From NCBI GenBank assembly GCA_903896015.1, contig CAITWF010000016.1:85392-149391 (forward strand): a DNA stretch of 64,000 nucleotides, in the 5' to 3' direction. A program made the translations under genes and the position numbers. How positions within the stretch are numbered: position 1 is the stretch's first letter; the number at the start of each line of letters is the position of its first letter. Of the stretch, positions 18,710 to 26,042 are shown piece by piece. Under the pieces are notes generated by a model, which saw only the letters and a list, made by a program, of their open reading frames with translations, made no database searches and was not told the DNA's origin. This DNA comes from an uncultured Opitutia bacterium. GTDB lineage: Bacteria > Verrucomicrobiota > Verrucomicrobiia > Opitutales > Opitutaceae.

Positions 18710-19243
18710 TCAAACGGGTGGCTTGAGTCGGAAGTCCACCATCAGGTCGTCCGCGATCTTTTCGAGATCGGCACGCACCGCACCCACGCTCGTCGTTGCC
18801 GGCAAGAATACCGTCGCGCGCGCCTGAAACAAAGTGCCGCCGCCCATCGGGGCGTTGACGCGCTCCGAGGCGAGCTCCTCCACATTGGCGCGATGCGCCG
18901 CGAGCACCGCCGATACACTCCGCAAAATTCCCGGCCGATCGTGGCCGACGACATCCAGCATCGCGACCGCGCCCCGTACTCCTTTTTCCCGGTCTCCACC
19001 TCCCAACTCCGCATGAATAATCACGCTTAACCCGACCTGCTCGAGTTTCCCAAGCGCCTGCGTGAGTTCACCCGCGCGTTCGCCGGGCACCTCGACACGC
19101 AGGAGTCCCGCAAACTGCCCACCGAGGTGACACATCCGGCTTTCGAGCCAGTTGCCGCCGTGGTCCGCGACGCACGCGGCGACGAGTTGCACCAGTCCAG
19201 GCCGATCGGTGCCGATGACAGTCATGACGAGGGTCGCGAGCAT
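18710..19243 (-). CDS. ACT-domain protein, GcvR-like (glycine cleavage repressor family)
   Basis: 177 residues made of two ACT domains. The first (residues 1-80) starts LATLVMTVIGTDRPGLVQLVA, the classic ACT Gly-Thr-Asp-Arg-Pro-Gly turn. The second begins AMLDVVGHDRPGILRSVSAVL near residue 95, with the same turn. This tandem-ACT layout and length match GcvR-type amino-acid-responsive regulators, which act by protein-protein contact rather than DNA binding. No gcv genes lie in the window, so the partner is unknown. The HNH gene follows it tail to head on the same strand, about 35 bp away. Confidence 0.8.
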   Translation of the reverse strand: MLATLVMTVIGTDRPGLVQLVAACVADHGGNWLESRMCHLGGQFAGLLRVEVPGERAGELTQALGKLEQVGLSVIIHAELGGGDREKGVRGAVAMLDVVGHDRPGILRSVSAVLAAHRANVEELASERVNAPMGGGTLFQARATVFLPATTSVGAVRADLEKIADDLMVDFRLKPPV

Positions 19244-19278
19244 AAATCAAATTTCCGTTTCTCGCACCCGAGGCGCAC

Positions 19279-19896
19279 TCACTCCTCCAACTCCACGTTC
19301 CAATACGCGACGTCGAGGAAATCCCTCCACATCTCGCGGTGCTGGTTGCCGAGCACGAGCGAAATTACCGGGCGCCATTTCGGGCGGACGGGTTTGCGGA
19401 TCAGCCGCATGGCGGCCTCGTGCGGGAGGCGGTTTGCCTTGCGCGTATTGCACTTGATACACGAGCACACGATGTTTTCCCACGTCGTCTTCCCGCCATA
19501 GTCGCGCGGGATCACGTGATCGAGGTTGAGCTGCTCGCGCGGCATCACCTTCGCGCAATACTGGCAGGTCGCCTTGTCGCGCTCGAAGACATTGTTGCGC
19601 GTGAGCTTCAGCTCTTTGCAGGGCAGCTTGTCGAAAAACGTGAGCAGAATCACGCGCGGCAACCGTATCGTGCGACTCGGCGTGTGCACCGTCTCCAGCG
19701 CCTCGATTGGCGGATTGCTCCGCGAAAAATCGATCCAGTCGAGCAACGCGAAGGTTCGGAAATCATCGTCGTGGTGATGCACGACGTGCGCATGCCCGCG
19801 CGCGAGCAGGCCGAATGCACGGCGTGCGCCGATGACATTCACCGCCTGCCACAGGCGGTTCAAAACCAACACCGGTTGATCGAGTGCGGCCTCCAT
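19279..19896 (-). CDS. HNH endonuclease family protein
   Basis: 205 residues. The C-terminal half holds an HNH nuclease core with two zinc-knuckle pairs: CQYCAKVM, then LNLDHVIPRDYGG (the HNH His with preceding Asp), then ENIVCSCIKCNTRKAN (Asn and second Cys pair). The N-terminal half begins PVLVLNRLWQAVNVIGARRA, an extension typical of a widespread chromosomal HNH family in aquatic and soil bacteria. It is not obviously part of a restriction system: no methylase or specificity gene is adjacent. The start at 19896 (MEAALDQPVLVLN) fits the family better than the ATG five codons upstream. Its cellular role is unknown. Confidence 0.85.
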   Translation of the reverse strand: MEAALDQPVLVLNRLWQAVNVIGARRAFGLLARGHAHVVHHHDDDFRTFALLDWIDFSRSNPPIEALETVHTPSRTIRLPRVILLTFFDKLPCKELKLTRNNVFERDKATCQYCAKVMPREQLNLDHVIPRDYGGKTTWENIVCSCIKCNTRKANRLPHEAAMRLIRKPVRPKWRPVISLVLGNQHREMWRDFLDVAYWNVELEE

Positions 19897-19968
19897 ACGG
19901 GGCCATGGCAATAACGGCGCCCGGCTCAGACTGTCAAGGGCTTGCCAACGACGCGGCCCCGCCCGCCG

Positions 19969-21768
19969 TTACGATTTCGTTTCGTTGCCCGCCCTCGCCG
20001 GCTCCAGCGCGATGCCTTTCAGTTTTATCCCGGCCAGTTTCTTGACGACGAAATCCGCCTCGGCCTCCGCCACGTCGACCAAGGTGTGCCGCTGGTGAAT
20101 ATCGATCGCGCCGACGATGGTCGCAGGCAATCGCGTGACCCCGGCAATTTTTCCAACGATGTCAGCGGGAGTGACGATTTGTTTGCGGCCGACGTTAAGG
20201 AAGACCGTCGCGTAGCCCGGCTCGCGGCCGGTGCGCGCAGGGCGGTCGTATTTCGATTTGCGCGGGCCCGACTCGGGATGTCCATCGTCGTCCTCCCGAT
20301 CGCGTTCGAGTTCCGTTTCGCTCCCCACCGGCGTCTCGGCGGGAGCCGCGGCGGGGGAAACCTTGGGTGCCGCCACCGGTTTCGCCCAGACGGGCGCAGG
20401 CTTCACTGATTTCTCCGTCAACACGGGTGCAGGTTTCGCAACCGGCCCCGGTTTTGCGATCGCGCCTCCGCCCGGAGCCGACGTTCCCTGCAGCAGGTGG
20501 ATCAGCGCCGAGCAAATGTCCGTGCTCGCGTAACCCTGATCGAGCAAGCGATCGATCATGCGATCATGGGGCTTGAAGTTCTTCGCCTCGAGCGTCGCGC
20601 GGATTTTTTCGAAAAATACGCTTGTGCGCGCTTCGTCGACTTCGTCCAGCGAGGGGATTTTACCGCGGCGCACATCGAGTTTCGCCCAGCGCACCATGCT
20701 CTGGAGCTTATAGAGTTCCTGCCCGGAGACGAACGTGAACGCCCGCCCCTTCCGGCCCGCGCGGCCCGTGCGGCCGATACGGTGCGTGTAATCTTCGGCA
20801 TCGTTCGGCAGATCGAAATTGAAGACGACCTCCAGGTCATCGACATCAAGTCCGCGCGCCGCGACGTCGGTGGCGACGAGGAATTCGAATTTCCGCTCGC
20901 GGAACTTCTGCATCACACGGTCGCGCTGCGCCTGCGTGATGTCGCCATGGAGCCGGTCCGTCAGGTAGCCGCGCGAATGCAGGTGCTCGTCGAGATCATC
21001 GACCATGATCTTCGTGCTGCAAAAAATAATCCCATAGCGGAAATCGTTCACGTCGATCAATCGAGTGAGCGCCTCGATTTTTGAGCGGCGGTCCACTTCA
21101 AACCACACCTGCTCGACCTGCGGAGCGTTCTGCGCGACCGACTCGATTTTGATCCACTCGGGGTTCTTCGAATAGCGCCCAATCAGATCCTGGATCATCC
21201 GTGGGATCGTCGCGGAGAAAAACATCAGCTGCCGGGTCTGCGGCGTGGCCTTCAGGATGTGCTCGATGTCGTCGCGAAAGCCCATGTCGAGCATCCGGTC
21301 GGTCTCGTCGAGCACGACGAGTTTCAACTGGTCGAGCTTCAGCGTGCCACGCTCCATGTGATCCATCACGCGCCCCGGCGTGCCGATGACGACCTGCACG
21401 CCTCCCGCGAGCGCGCGAAACTGCCGCTCATAGCTCTGTCCACCGTAAATCGGCACGCCCGTCACACCGCGTTTGAAGTGCGCCAGCTTACCCGTTTCCT
21501 CGGCAACCTGCACGGCGAGTTCGCGCGTCGGACAGAGCACGAGCACCTGCACGGCGCGAATCTTCGGGTCGACGCGCTCGATTGCCGGGATGGCAAATGC
21601 TGCCGTCTTGCCGGAGCCGGTCGACGACATGCCGACGATGTCTTTGCCCGTGAGTGCGACGGGAATCACCGCGGTTTGAATCGGCGAAGCCTCTTCAAAT
21701 CCCATCTTCTCCACCGCTTTTAAAATATCCGGCGTAAGGCCGAGTTCGCTGAACGGACGTTTTTCCAT
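19969..21768 (-). CDS. DEAD-box ATP-dependent RNA helicase with DbpA-type RNA-binding tail
   Basis: 599 residues. Core motifs are all present: the Q-motif region (FSELGLTPDILKAVEKMGFEEASPIQ), Walker A TGSGKTAAF, PTRELA, motif II as DETD rather than DEAD, FFSATIPRM, and HRIGRTGRAGRKGR. The core ends near residue 370. An Ala/Pro/Lys/Val-rich linker follows at about residues 430-500 (repeated KPAPV/GPVAKPAP-like units), then a C-terminal RNA-binding domain similar to DbpA/DeaD tails (residues about 530-595). Likely roles are ribosome assembly or cold-shock RNA remodelling. The ATG at 21768 (MEKRPFSELG) fits the family start. Confidence 0.93.
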   Translation of the reverse strand: MEKRPFSELGLTPDILKAVEKMGFEEASPIQTAVIPVALTGKDIVGMSSTGSGKTAAFAIPAIERVDPKIRAVQVLVLCPTRELAVQVAEETGKLAHFKRGVTGVPIYGGQSYERQFRALAGGVQVVIGTPGRVMDHMERGTLKLDQLKLVVLDETDRMLDMGFRDDIEHILKATPQTRQLMFFSATIPRMIQDLIGRYSKNPEWIKIESVAQNAPQVEQVWFEVDRRSKIEALTRLIDVNDFRYGIIFCSTKIMVDDLDEHLHSRGYLTDRLHGDITQAQRDRVMQKFRERKFEFLVATDVAARGLDVDDLEVVFNFDLPNDAEDYTHRIGRTGRAGRKGRAFTFVSGQELYKLQSMVRWAKLDVRRGKIPSLDEVDEARTSVFFEKIRATLEAKNFKPHDRMIDRLLDQGYASTDICSALIHLLQGTSAPGGGAIAKPGPVAKPAPVLTEKSVKPAPVWAKPVAAPKVSPAAAPAETPVGSETELERDREDDDGHPESGPRKSKYDRPARTGREPGYATVFLNVGRKQIVTPADIVGKIAGVTRLPATIVGAIDIHQRHTLVDVAEAEADFVVKKLAGIKLKGIALEPARAGNETKS

Positions 21769-21813
21769 GCCGCACAGTGCGAGCGATTCTCCGCCGCGGC
21801 GAGCCTGCATTCC

Positions 21814-22698
21814 TCAGGCCCAATGCTGCCGCATCTTGCCCCGGACGAACGCTACGCTCTCCCGTAACTGGTCCATCCCATCGACGCCGTCCTCAATGCT
21901 GATCCAGCCGTCGAAACCCACCCCGCGCAGCGTGCCGAAGATCGCATCGTAGTCGTTCAACCCCTTGCCGATCGTCCCGTGCCGAAGCCGGTTCGCATAG
22001 CCCTCCGCCCCGCCTTCTTCACGACGCAAATCTTCCAGTGTCCCCTCGATCAACGTTCGATCACTCGCATGCATCGTTACCACGCGGTGTTTCACGCGCT
22101 GCAACAACTCCAGCGGATCGTCGCCCGCGAGAAACGCATTGCTCGGATCGTAGTTCACGCCGAACCGCGGATGCTTCACCCGCTCTACCAATTCGCAGAA
22201 CACGTCCATCTTTTGGGCAAACTCCGGATAGCTCCAAAAATCGTCTTTGTAATGATTCTCGATCACAAGCGTCACGCCGCAGCGTTCCGCTTCGGGCAAA
22301 CACGCCTCGATGCTCTGCGCGACGACCTCGAGGCCACGCTCGCGCGTCAGTTCCGGCCGGCGCTGACCTGACAGCACGCGGCAAAACCCTGCGCCCAGCG
22401 CTGCCGCCATCCGGATCCAATTTTTCTCCTTCTCGATTTCCGCCCGGCGAAATTCCGCGTCGGGATGCGCGAAATCGGGCGAGCAACACAGCATCGGAAT
22501 CACGAGTCCGCGCGCTACGACCGTGCGCCGCGCGTCCGCCCAACGCGCCGGGTTCGCCAGCTCGATAAAACCACTGTAGTATTCCAAACCGTCGAGCCCG
22601 AGCGGCGCCGCGAGATCGACCCACTCGCGCAGGGTCATCGTGCCGTCCTTGCACAGCGGGCGCATGAAAGCCTTGGGAAACGCAGCGAGCTTCGGCAT
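21814..22698 (-). CDS. Sugar phosphate isomerase/epimerase (xylose-isomerase-like TIM barrel)
   Basis: 294 residues of the AP-endonuclease-2/xylose-isomerase-like TIM-barrel superfamily (relatives include UlaE, IolE and hydroxypyruvate isomerase). Metal-ligand strands are visible: LVIENHYKD (Glu on beta-5), GVNYDPSNAFL (Asp and Asn), VTMHASDR (His) and WISIEDGVDG (Glu near the C-terminus). Likely substrate is a keto-sugar or keto-sugar phosphate. The ATG at 22698 is 19 bases from the intact stop of the extended SDR frame. It is the last gene of the four-gene operon and lies 45 bp upstream of the helicase. Confidence 0.85.
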   Translation of the reverse strand: MPKLAAFPKAFMRPLCKDGTMTLREWVDLAAPLGLDGLEYYSGFIELANPARWADARRTVVARGLVIPMLCCSPDFAHPDAEFRRAEIEKEKNWIRMAAALGAGFCRVLSGQRRPELTRERGLEVVAQSIEACLPEAERCGVTLVIENHYKDDFWSYPEFAQKMDVFCELVERVKHPRFGVNYDPSNAFLAGDDPLELLQRVKHRVVTMHASDRTLIEGTLEDLRREEGGAEGYANRLRHGTIGKGLNDYDAIFGTLRGVGFDGWISIEDGVDGMDQLRESVAFVRGKMRQHWA

Positions 22699-22717
22699 GA
22701 TCGTTCGCCGTTCGGCG

Positions 22718-22837
22718 CTATTTCGCCGCGACCTTGTTCGGGTTGCGCCCAATCACCGAATATTGCTCGAGCTCCACCACCGAACCCGTGATCGGCTTCG
22801 ACTCATCGCCGAGCCAATAAATCGCCGCCGCGGCGAT
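22718..22837 (-). pseudogene. In-frame C-terminal remnant of the SDR gene behind a premature stop
   Basis: Directly after the stop codon at 22838-22840 the same frame stays open for 39 codons and ends with TAG at 22718-22720. The residues begin IAAAAIYWLGDESKPITGS and look like the normal SDR C-terminus, where MPEEIAAAAIYWLGDES would be expected: GAG is followed by TAA where GAA (Glu) would fit. Restoring that codon gives a 259-residue SDR, a normal length. This is either a genuine nonsense mutation or a base-call error. Confidence 0.8.
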
Positions 22838-23497
22838 TTACTCGGGCATAATGAGCCGGCCCGACGGCGCGAACTGCTCCGGCACCGTCTGCGGCCAGTC
22901 CTTCGCCATGCCGTGCTCGATTTGGTGCGCATACTCGCGGTCCGTCAGCACCCAGCCGACATTGAGATGATTCACTCGCACACGATCGAGACCGTGGGCG
23001 TTCGCGAGGTTGCGCGAGAGGGTCTGCATCGCGCCTTTCGAGAGACTGTAATCGAGCAGGTTTTGCTGCCCGCTATGTGCGTTGGTCGAACCGATGTTGA
23101 GCACGCAACCCTCGTTCGCCTTCAACTGCGGAAACGCCGCCTGAATGAGCAGCATCGGCGCCCGCGCGTTCACGGCCATCATTCGGTCGAAAAATTCCGC
23201 CGTCGTCGTCGCGAGATTGCTGCGCGCCACGATCGCCGCGTTGTTCACCACCGCGTCGATCCGGCCAAACGCCTTCAGCGCGGCCGCGACAACCCGCGCC
23301 GGGCTCGCCGGATCGATCAGATCGTCTAGGTGCAACGCGGCGCTCGCGCCGAGTTTTTTGACGACCGCTTCGCCATCCGCGCGTTCGATCCCATGCACCA
23401 AAACCCGCGCTCCTTCGGCGACCGCGCGCGCCGCAATCGCCTGGCCGATGCCAGATGTGCCGCCGGTGACGATGATGACTTTGTCTTTCAGTCGCAT
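22838..23497 (-). CDS. SDR-family NAD(P)-dependent oxidoreductase, truncated by an in-frame stop
   Basis: Classical short-chain dehydrogenase. The cofactor loop TGGTSGIGQAIA is near residue 11, followed by NNAAIV, the catalytic serine strand NIGSTNAHSG, and the YSLSK Tyr/Lys pair. As read, it stops after 219 residues at MPE, about 40 short of the family norm, losing the last helix and strand that build the core and tetramer contact. The ATG at 23497 gives MRLKDKVIIVTGG; a GTG at 23515 would add six residues and nearly abut the zinc dehydrogenase. It is the third gene in its operon. It may be inactive unless the stop is an error. Confidence 0.85.
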   Translation of the reverse strand: MRLKDKVIIVTGGTSGIGQAIAARAVAEGARVLVHGIERADGEAVVKKLGASAALHLDDLIDPASPARVVAAALKAFGRIDAVVNNAAIVARSNLATTTAEFFDRMMAVNARAPMLLIQAAFPQLKANEGCVLNIGSTNAHSGQQNLLDYSLSKGAMQTLSRNLANAHGLDRVRVNHLNVGWVLTDREYAHQIEHGMAKDWPQTVPEQFAPSGRLIMPE

Positions 23498-23516
23498 AAT
23501 AATTTTCGCCGGCACG

Positions 23517-24542
23517 TCAGACGGGCTTCAAGACCGCCTTCACAATTTCCCCTGAGTGCATTTTCTCGAACGCCTCGTGCCAGCTTTCTAGCGCCCACAC
23601 GCCGCCGAGCACCGGCCGCACGTCGAGCTGACCCGACGCCAGTAGCGCCAGCACGCGCTCCCAGATCGGCCAGTTGTGGCTGAAGCTGCCTTGCAGCGTG
23701 ATGTTTTTCTGCACGAGCGGATCGAGGGAGAAATTCAACGGCTGCGGGCCCCAACCCACCTTGCTGATCCAGCCCGCGGGCCTCACGAGTTCCAGGGCAA
23801 CCTTCAGCGCCGCGGAGGCGCCGGCCGCATCGATCACGCCGTCAACGCCGAGCCCATCGCGCGCGTGAGCCCATGCCGTCGCGTCACCGATAATCGTCTC
23901 GCAGCCGTAGGCCTTCGCGACGTCGAGCCGCGCTTTGTCGCGTTCGAGTCCCACGAGCGCGACCTCCGCACCCGCGAGCCGCGCCATCGCCGCGCACAAA
24001 ATTCCAATCGGCCCCGGCCCGAGCACAATCACGCGATCTCCGGGCTTGATCCGCGAATTGTTCACGACCGCGTTGTAAGCCACGCAGCACGGTTCGGTCA
24101 GCGCGGCGTGCTCGATGGCCAAACCCTTCGGCACGCGATGGAGACAGCGGGCGGGCACGCGCGCGAATCGCGTCATCGCCCCATCGACGCCGTAGCCAAA
24201 TCCTTTGCGCGTCGGATCCAGATTGTAGAGACCCGCGCGACTAAGCGGGCTGTTCACATCGATCACCGCCGCCGTTTCGCTCACGACGAGATCGCCCTCG
24301 CTCCAGCCCTTGACGCCCGCGCCCAACTCCGCGATGCGCCCGCCAAACTCGTGACCGAGCACCACCGGATAATTCACCTTCCAACTATGCGACGCCGTCC
24401 ACTGGTGGAGATCGCTGCCGCAGACGCCGACCGCTTCGACCGCCAGTATCACATCATCGGGCCCCGGTTCGGGCCGCGCGAACTCACGCAACTCCACGCT
24501 GTGCGGCGCGGATGAGAAATTGACGACGGCAGGACTTTTCAT
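23517..24542 (-). CDS. Zinc-binding medium-chain dehydrogenase (sorbitol/threonine dehydrogenase-like)
   Basis: 341 residues. The N-terminal GroES-like domain contains GVCGSDLHQW (catalytic zinc Cys) and VVLGHEFGGRI (His and Glu ligands). The cofactor-binding fold has VIVLGPGPIGILCAAMA, with a GxGxxG-type loop, and the acidic strand end VGLERDK. The four-cysteine structural zinc lobe usual in this superfamily is not seen; the stretch at residues 85-115 has no Cys cluster. Probably oxidises a sugar alcohol or sugar acid with NAD(P). It lies 17 bp after the aldolase/decarboxylase-like gene and adjoins the SDR gene. Confidence 0.85.
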   Translation of the reverse strand: MKSPAVVNFSSAPHSVELREFARPEPGPDDVILAVEAVGVCGSDLHQWTASHSWKVNYPVVLGHEFGGRIAELGAGVKGWSEGDLVVSETAAVIDVNSPLSRAGLYNLDPTRKGFGYGVDGAMTRFARVPARCLHRVPKGLAIEHAALTEPCCVAYNAVVNNSRIKPGDRVIVLGPGPIGILCAAMARLAGAEVALVGLERDKARLDVAKAYGCETIIGDATAWAHARDGLGVDGVIDAAGASAALKVALELVRPAGWISKVGWGPQPLNFSLDPLVQKNITLQGSFSHNWPIWERVLALLASGQLDVRPVLGGVWALESWHEAFEKMHSGEIVKAVLKPV

Positions 24543-24559
24543 CGGAAGAGTTAAACAAC

Positions 24560-25279
24560 TCAGCGGGAATTTTTCGCGCGCCCCACCGGCACATCGCCGT
24601 GGCCATGCACACGCTCGCAGATAATCCGCAGCGTGCCTTCGAGGTTTCCGTCCGCGGTCCTGAACGCGTCCGCGTCAACCGCGAGCGGCGCCCCGATGAC
24701 CACGAGGGGCGCGCCATACTCCGGCGTCCGCACGGCCTGCTCTAGCGTAAGCCCGCCCACCGCCTGCACCGGCACGTTCACCGCCGCGACGATCTCGCGC
24801 AATTGATCAAGCGGACTCGGCATGCGCCGGCCCGCCGCCGTGATTCCGCGCCGCTCGTCATAGCCGATATGGTGGATTACAAAGTCGCAGCCGAAGTCCT
24901 CGATCATCTTCGCACCGGCGACCATGTCGGGGCAGCCGAGGTTGTCGCCCATCACCTTCACACCTTGATCGCGGCCGGCTTTCACGACGCATTTCAACGT
25001 CTCCTCGTGCGCCCGGGCCATCACGACAACGTGCGTCGCGCCGGCCTTCGCCATCATCTCGGCCTCAAGGTAGCCGCCGTCCATGATCTTTAAATCGGCA
25101 ACAATCGGCACTCCCGGGAATCGCTCCCGCAACGCCCGCACGCCATACACGCCCTCCGCAAGGATGAACGGCGTGCCGGCTTCGAGCCAGTCGACGCCCG
25201 CGCGCCGGGCAAGCGCGGCGGTAGCCAGTCCTTCTTCAAGATTCGTGAGGTCGAGCGAAATCTGAACGATCGGCAACAT
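24560..25279 (-). CDS. Hexulose-6-phosphate synthase / 3-keto-L-gulonate-6-phosphate decarboxylase family protein
   Basis: 239 residues of the orotidine-5'-phosphate-decarboxylase-like TIM-barrel suprafamily. Motifs are QISLDLTN on strand 1, EAGTPFILAEGV (the Glu strand), VADLKIMDGGYLEAEMMAKAGATHVVV (the DxKxxD active-site strand) and VQAVGGLTL near the C-terminus (phosphate-binding Gly). HPS and KGPDC cannot be separated by eye. The start at 25279 (MLPIVQISLD) fits; another ATG seven codons upstream is possible. It is the first gene of the operon and is divergent from the polysaccharide gene run across 217 bp. Confidence 0.85.
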   Translation of the reverse strand: MLPIVQISLDLTNLEEGLATAALARRAGVDWLEAGTPFILAEGVYGVRALRERFPGVPIVADLKIMDGGYLEAEMMAKAGATHVVVMARAHEETLKCVVKAGRDQGVKVMGDNLGCPDMVAGAKMIEDFGCDFVIHHIGYDERRGITAAGRRMPSPLDQLREIVAAVNVPVQAVGGLTLEQAVRTPEYGAPLVVIGAPLAVDADAFRTADGNLEGTLRIICERVHGHGDVPVGRAKNSR

Positions 25280-25496
25280 GGGGTAAATGGGGTGCGTCAC
25301 GATGACCGGCCCACACGAGCATCGTCAACGCGCGAGCGCGACGACCGGAAGCTTTGTCACAAGCTGGCGGGGCGAACTGTCCGAAAACGCCGCCCGTGTG
25401 CGATCTCCGAGGGTGCGACAGCATTTCTGGCCCCTCGGCCTCGGTGCTACGCAACCAAAGCCCCCCGCCCGCGTTAGGCCCACGATCCCCCTTCGC

Positions 25497-26030
25497 TTGA
25501 TATTTACGCTCCCCCGTTTCCTCGCGCTCGCCGCCGCGCTCCTCCTCGCGGCGCCGCTGCGCGCGCACGACCCGGCGGAGAGTTGGACCGAGGTCGTCGT
25601 GCACGCCAACGAAATGGAGCTGCTCGTCACGACCGCGCAGGTCAACGCGCTCAAGCTCATCGATCCGACGAACAAGATTCCGGTGCTCACCCAGGAAAAT
25701 TTTTCGCAGCACCGCGCGCGACTGATCGAGGCGGGCGCGTCGCTGTTTACTGTTACTTCGATCAAGGCGCCGATGCGCCCGCGGAAAGTCGAAGTCCAGC
25801 TCACCGAGGAAAACGATGTCGTGTTTACGATCACCTACCCGCGGCCCGCTCCCGGCCTGCTGATCTTCAACGCGGCGTTTCTTAAAAAACTCGGCGAAGG
25901 CTTCGGCGGGATCATCGACGCCAGTGACACCGCCGGCCACCACCTCGGCTGGGACCAAATCTCATGGGAGAACACGTCGCTCGTTGTAATGCTGCCCGCG
26001 CCCGACGCGCCGCCGGCGAAGAAAGACTAA
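25497..26030 (+). CDS. Secreted protein of unknown function, first gene of the pectinolytic run
   Basis: Not recognised. About 177 residues if translation starts at TTG 25497, which gives a signal peptide (LPRFLALAAALLLAAPLRAHDP). No ATG lies close; the nearest in-frame ATGs are far upstream and give an unlikely basic leader. The mature part is an alternation of polar strands (WTEVVVHANEMELLVTTAQ, RKVEVQLTEENDVVFTITY) suggesting a small beta-sandwich. It ends in a Pro/Lys tail (PAPDAPPAKKD). It is 12 bp upstream of the PL26-like gene, so it probably belongs to that transcription unit. The start site is the weakest part of this call. Confidence 0.6.
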   Translation: MIFTLPRFLALAAALLLAAPLRAHDPAESWTEVVVHANEMELLVTTAQVNALKLIDPTNKIPVLTQENFSQHRARLIEAGASLFTVTSIKAPMRPRKVEVQLTEENDVVFTITYPRPAPGLLIFNAAFLKKLGEGFGGIIDASDTAGHHLGWDQISWENTSLVVMLPAPDAPPAKKD

Positions 26031-26042
26031 AGCTCCCGCACC

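Noticed and set aside
19279..19896. HNH gene as part of a restriction or phage-defence system
   Set aside because: No methyltransferase, specificity or other defence gene is adjacent; the family is a common chromosomal one.
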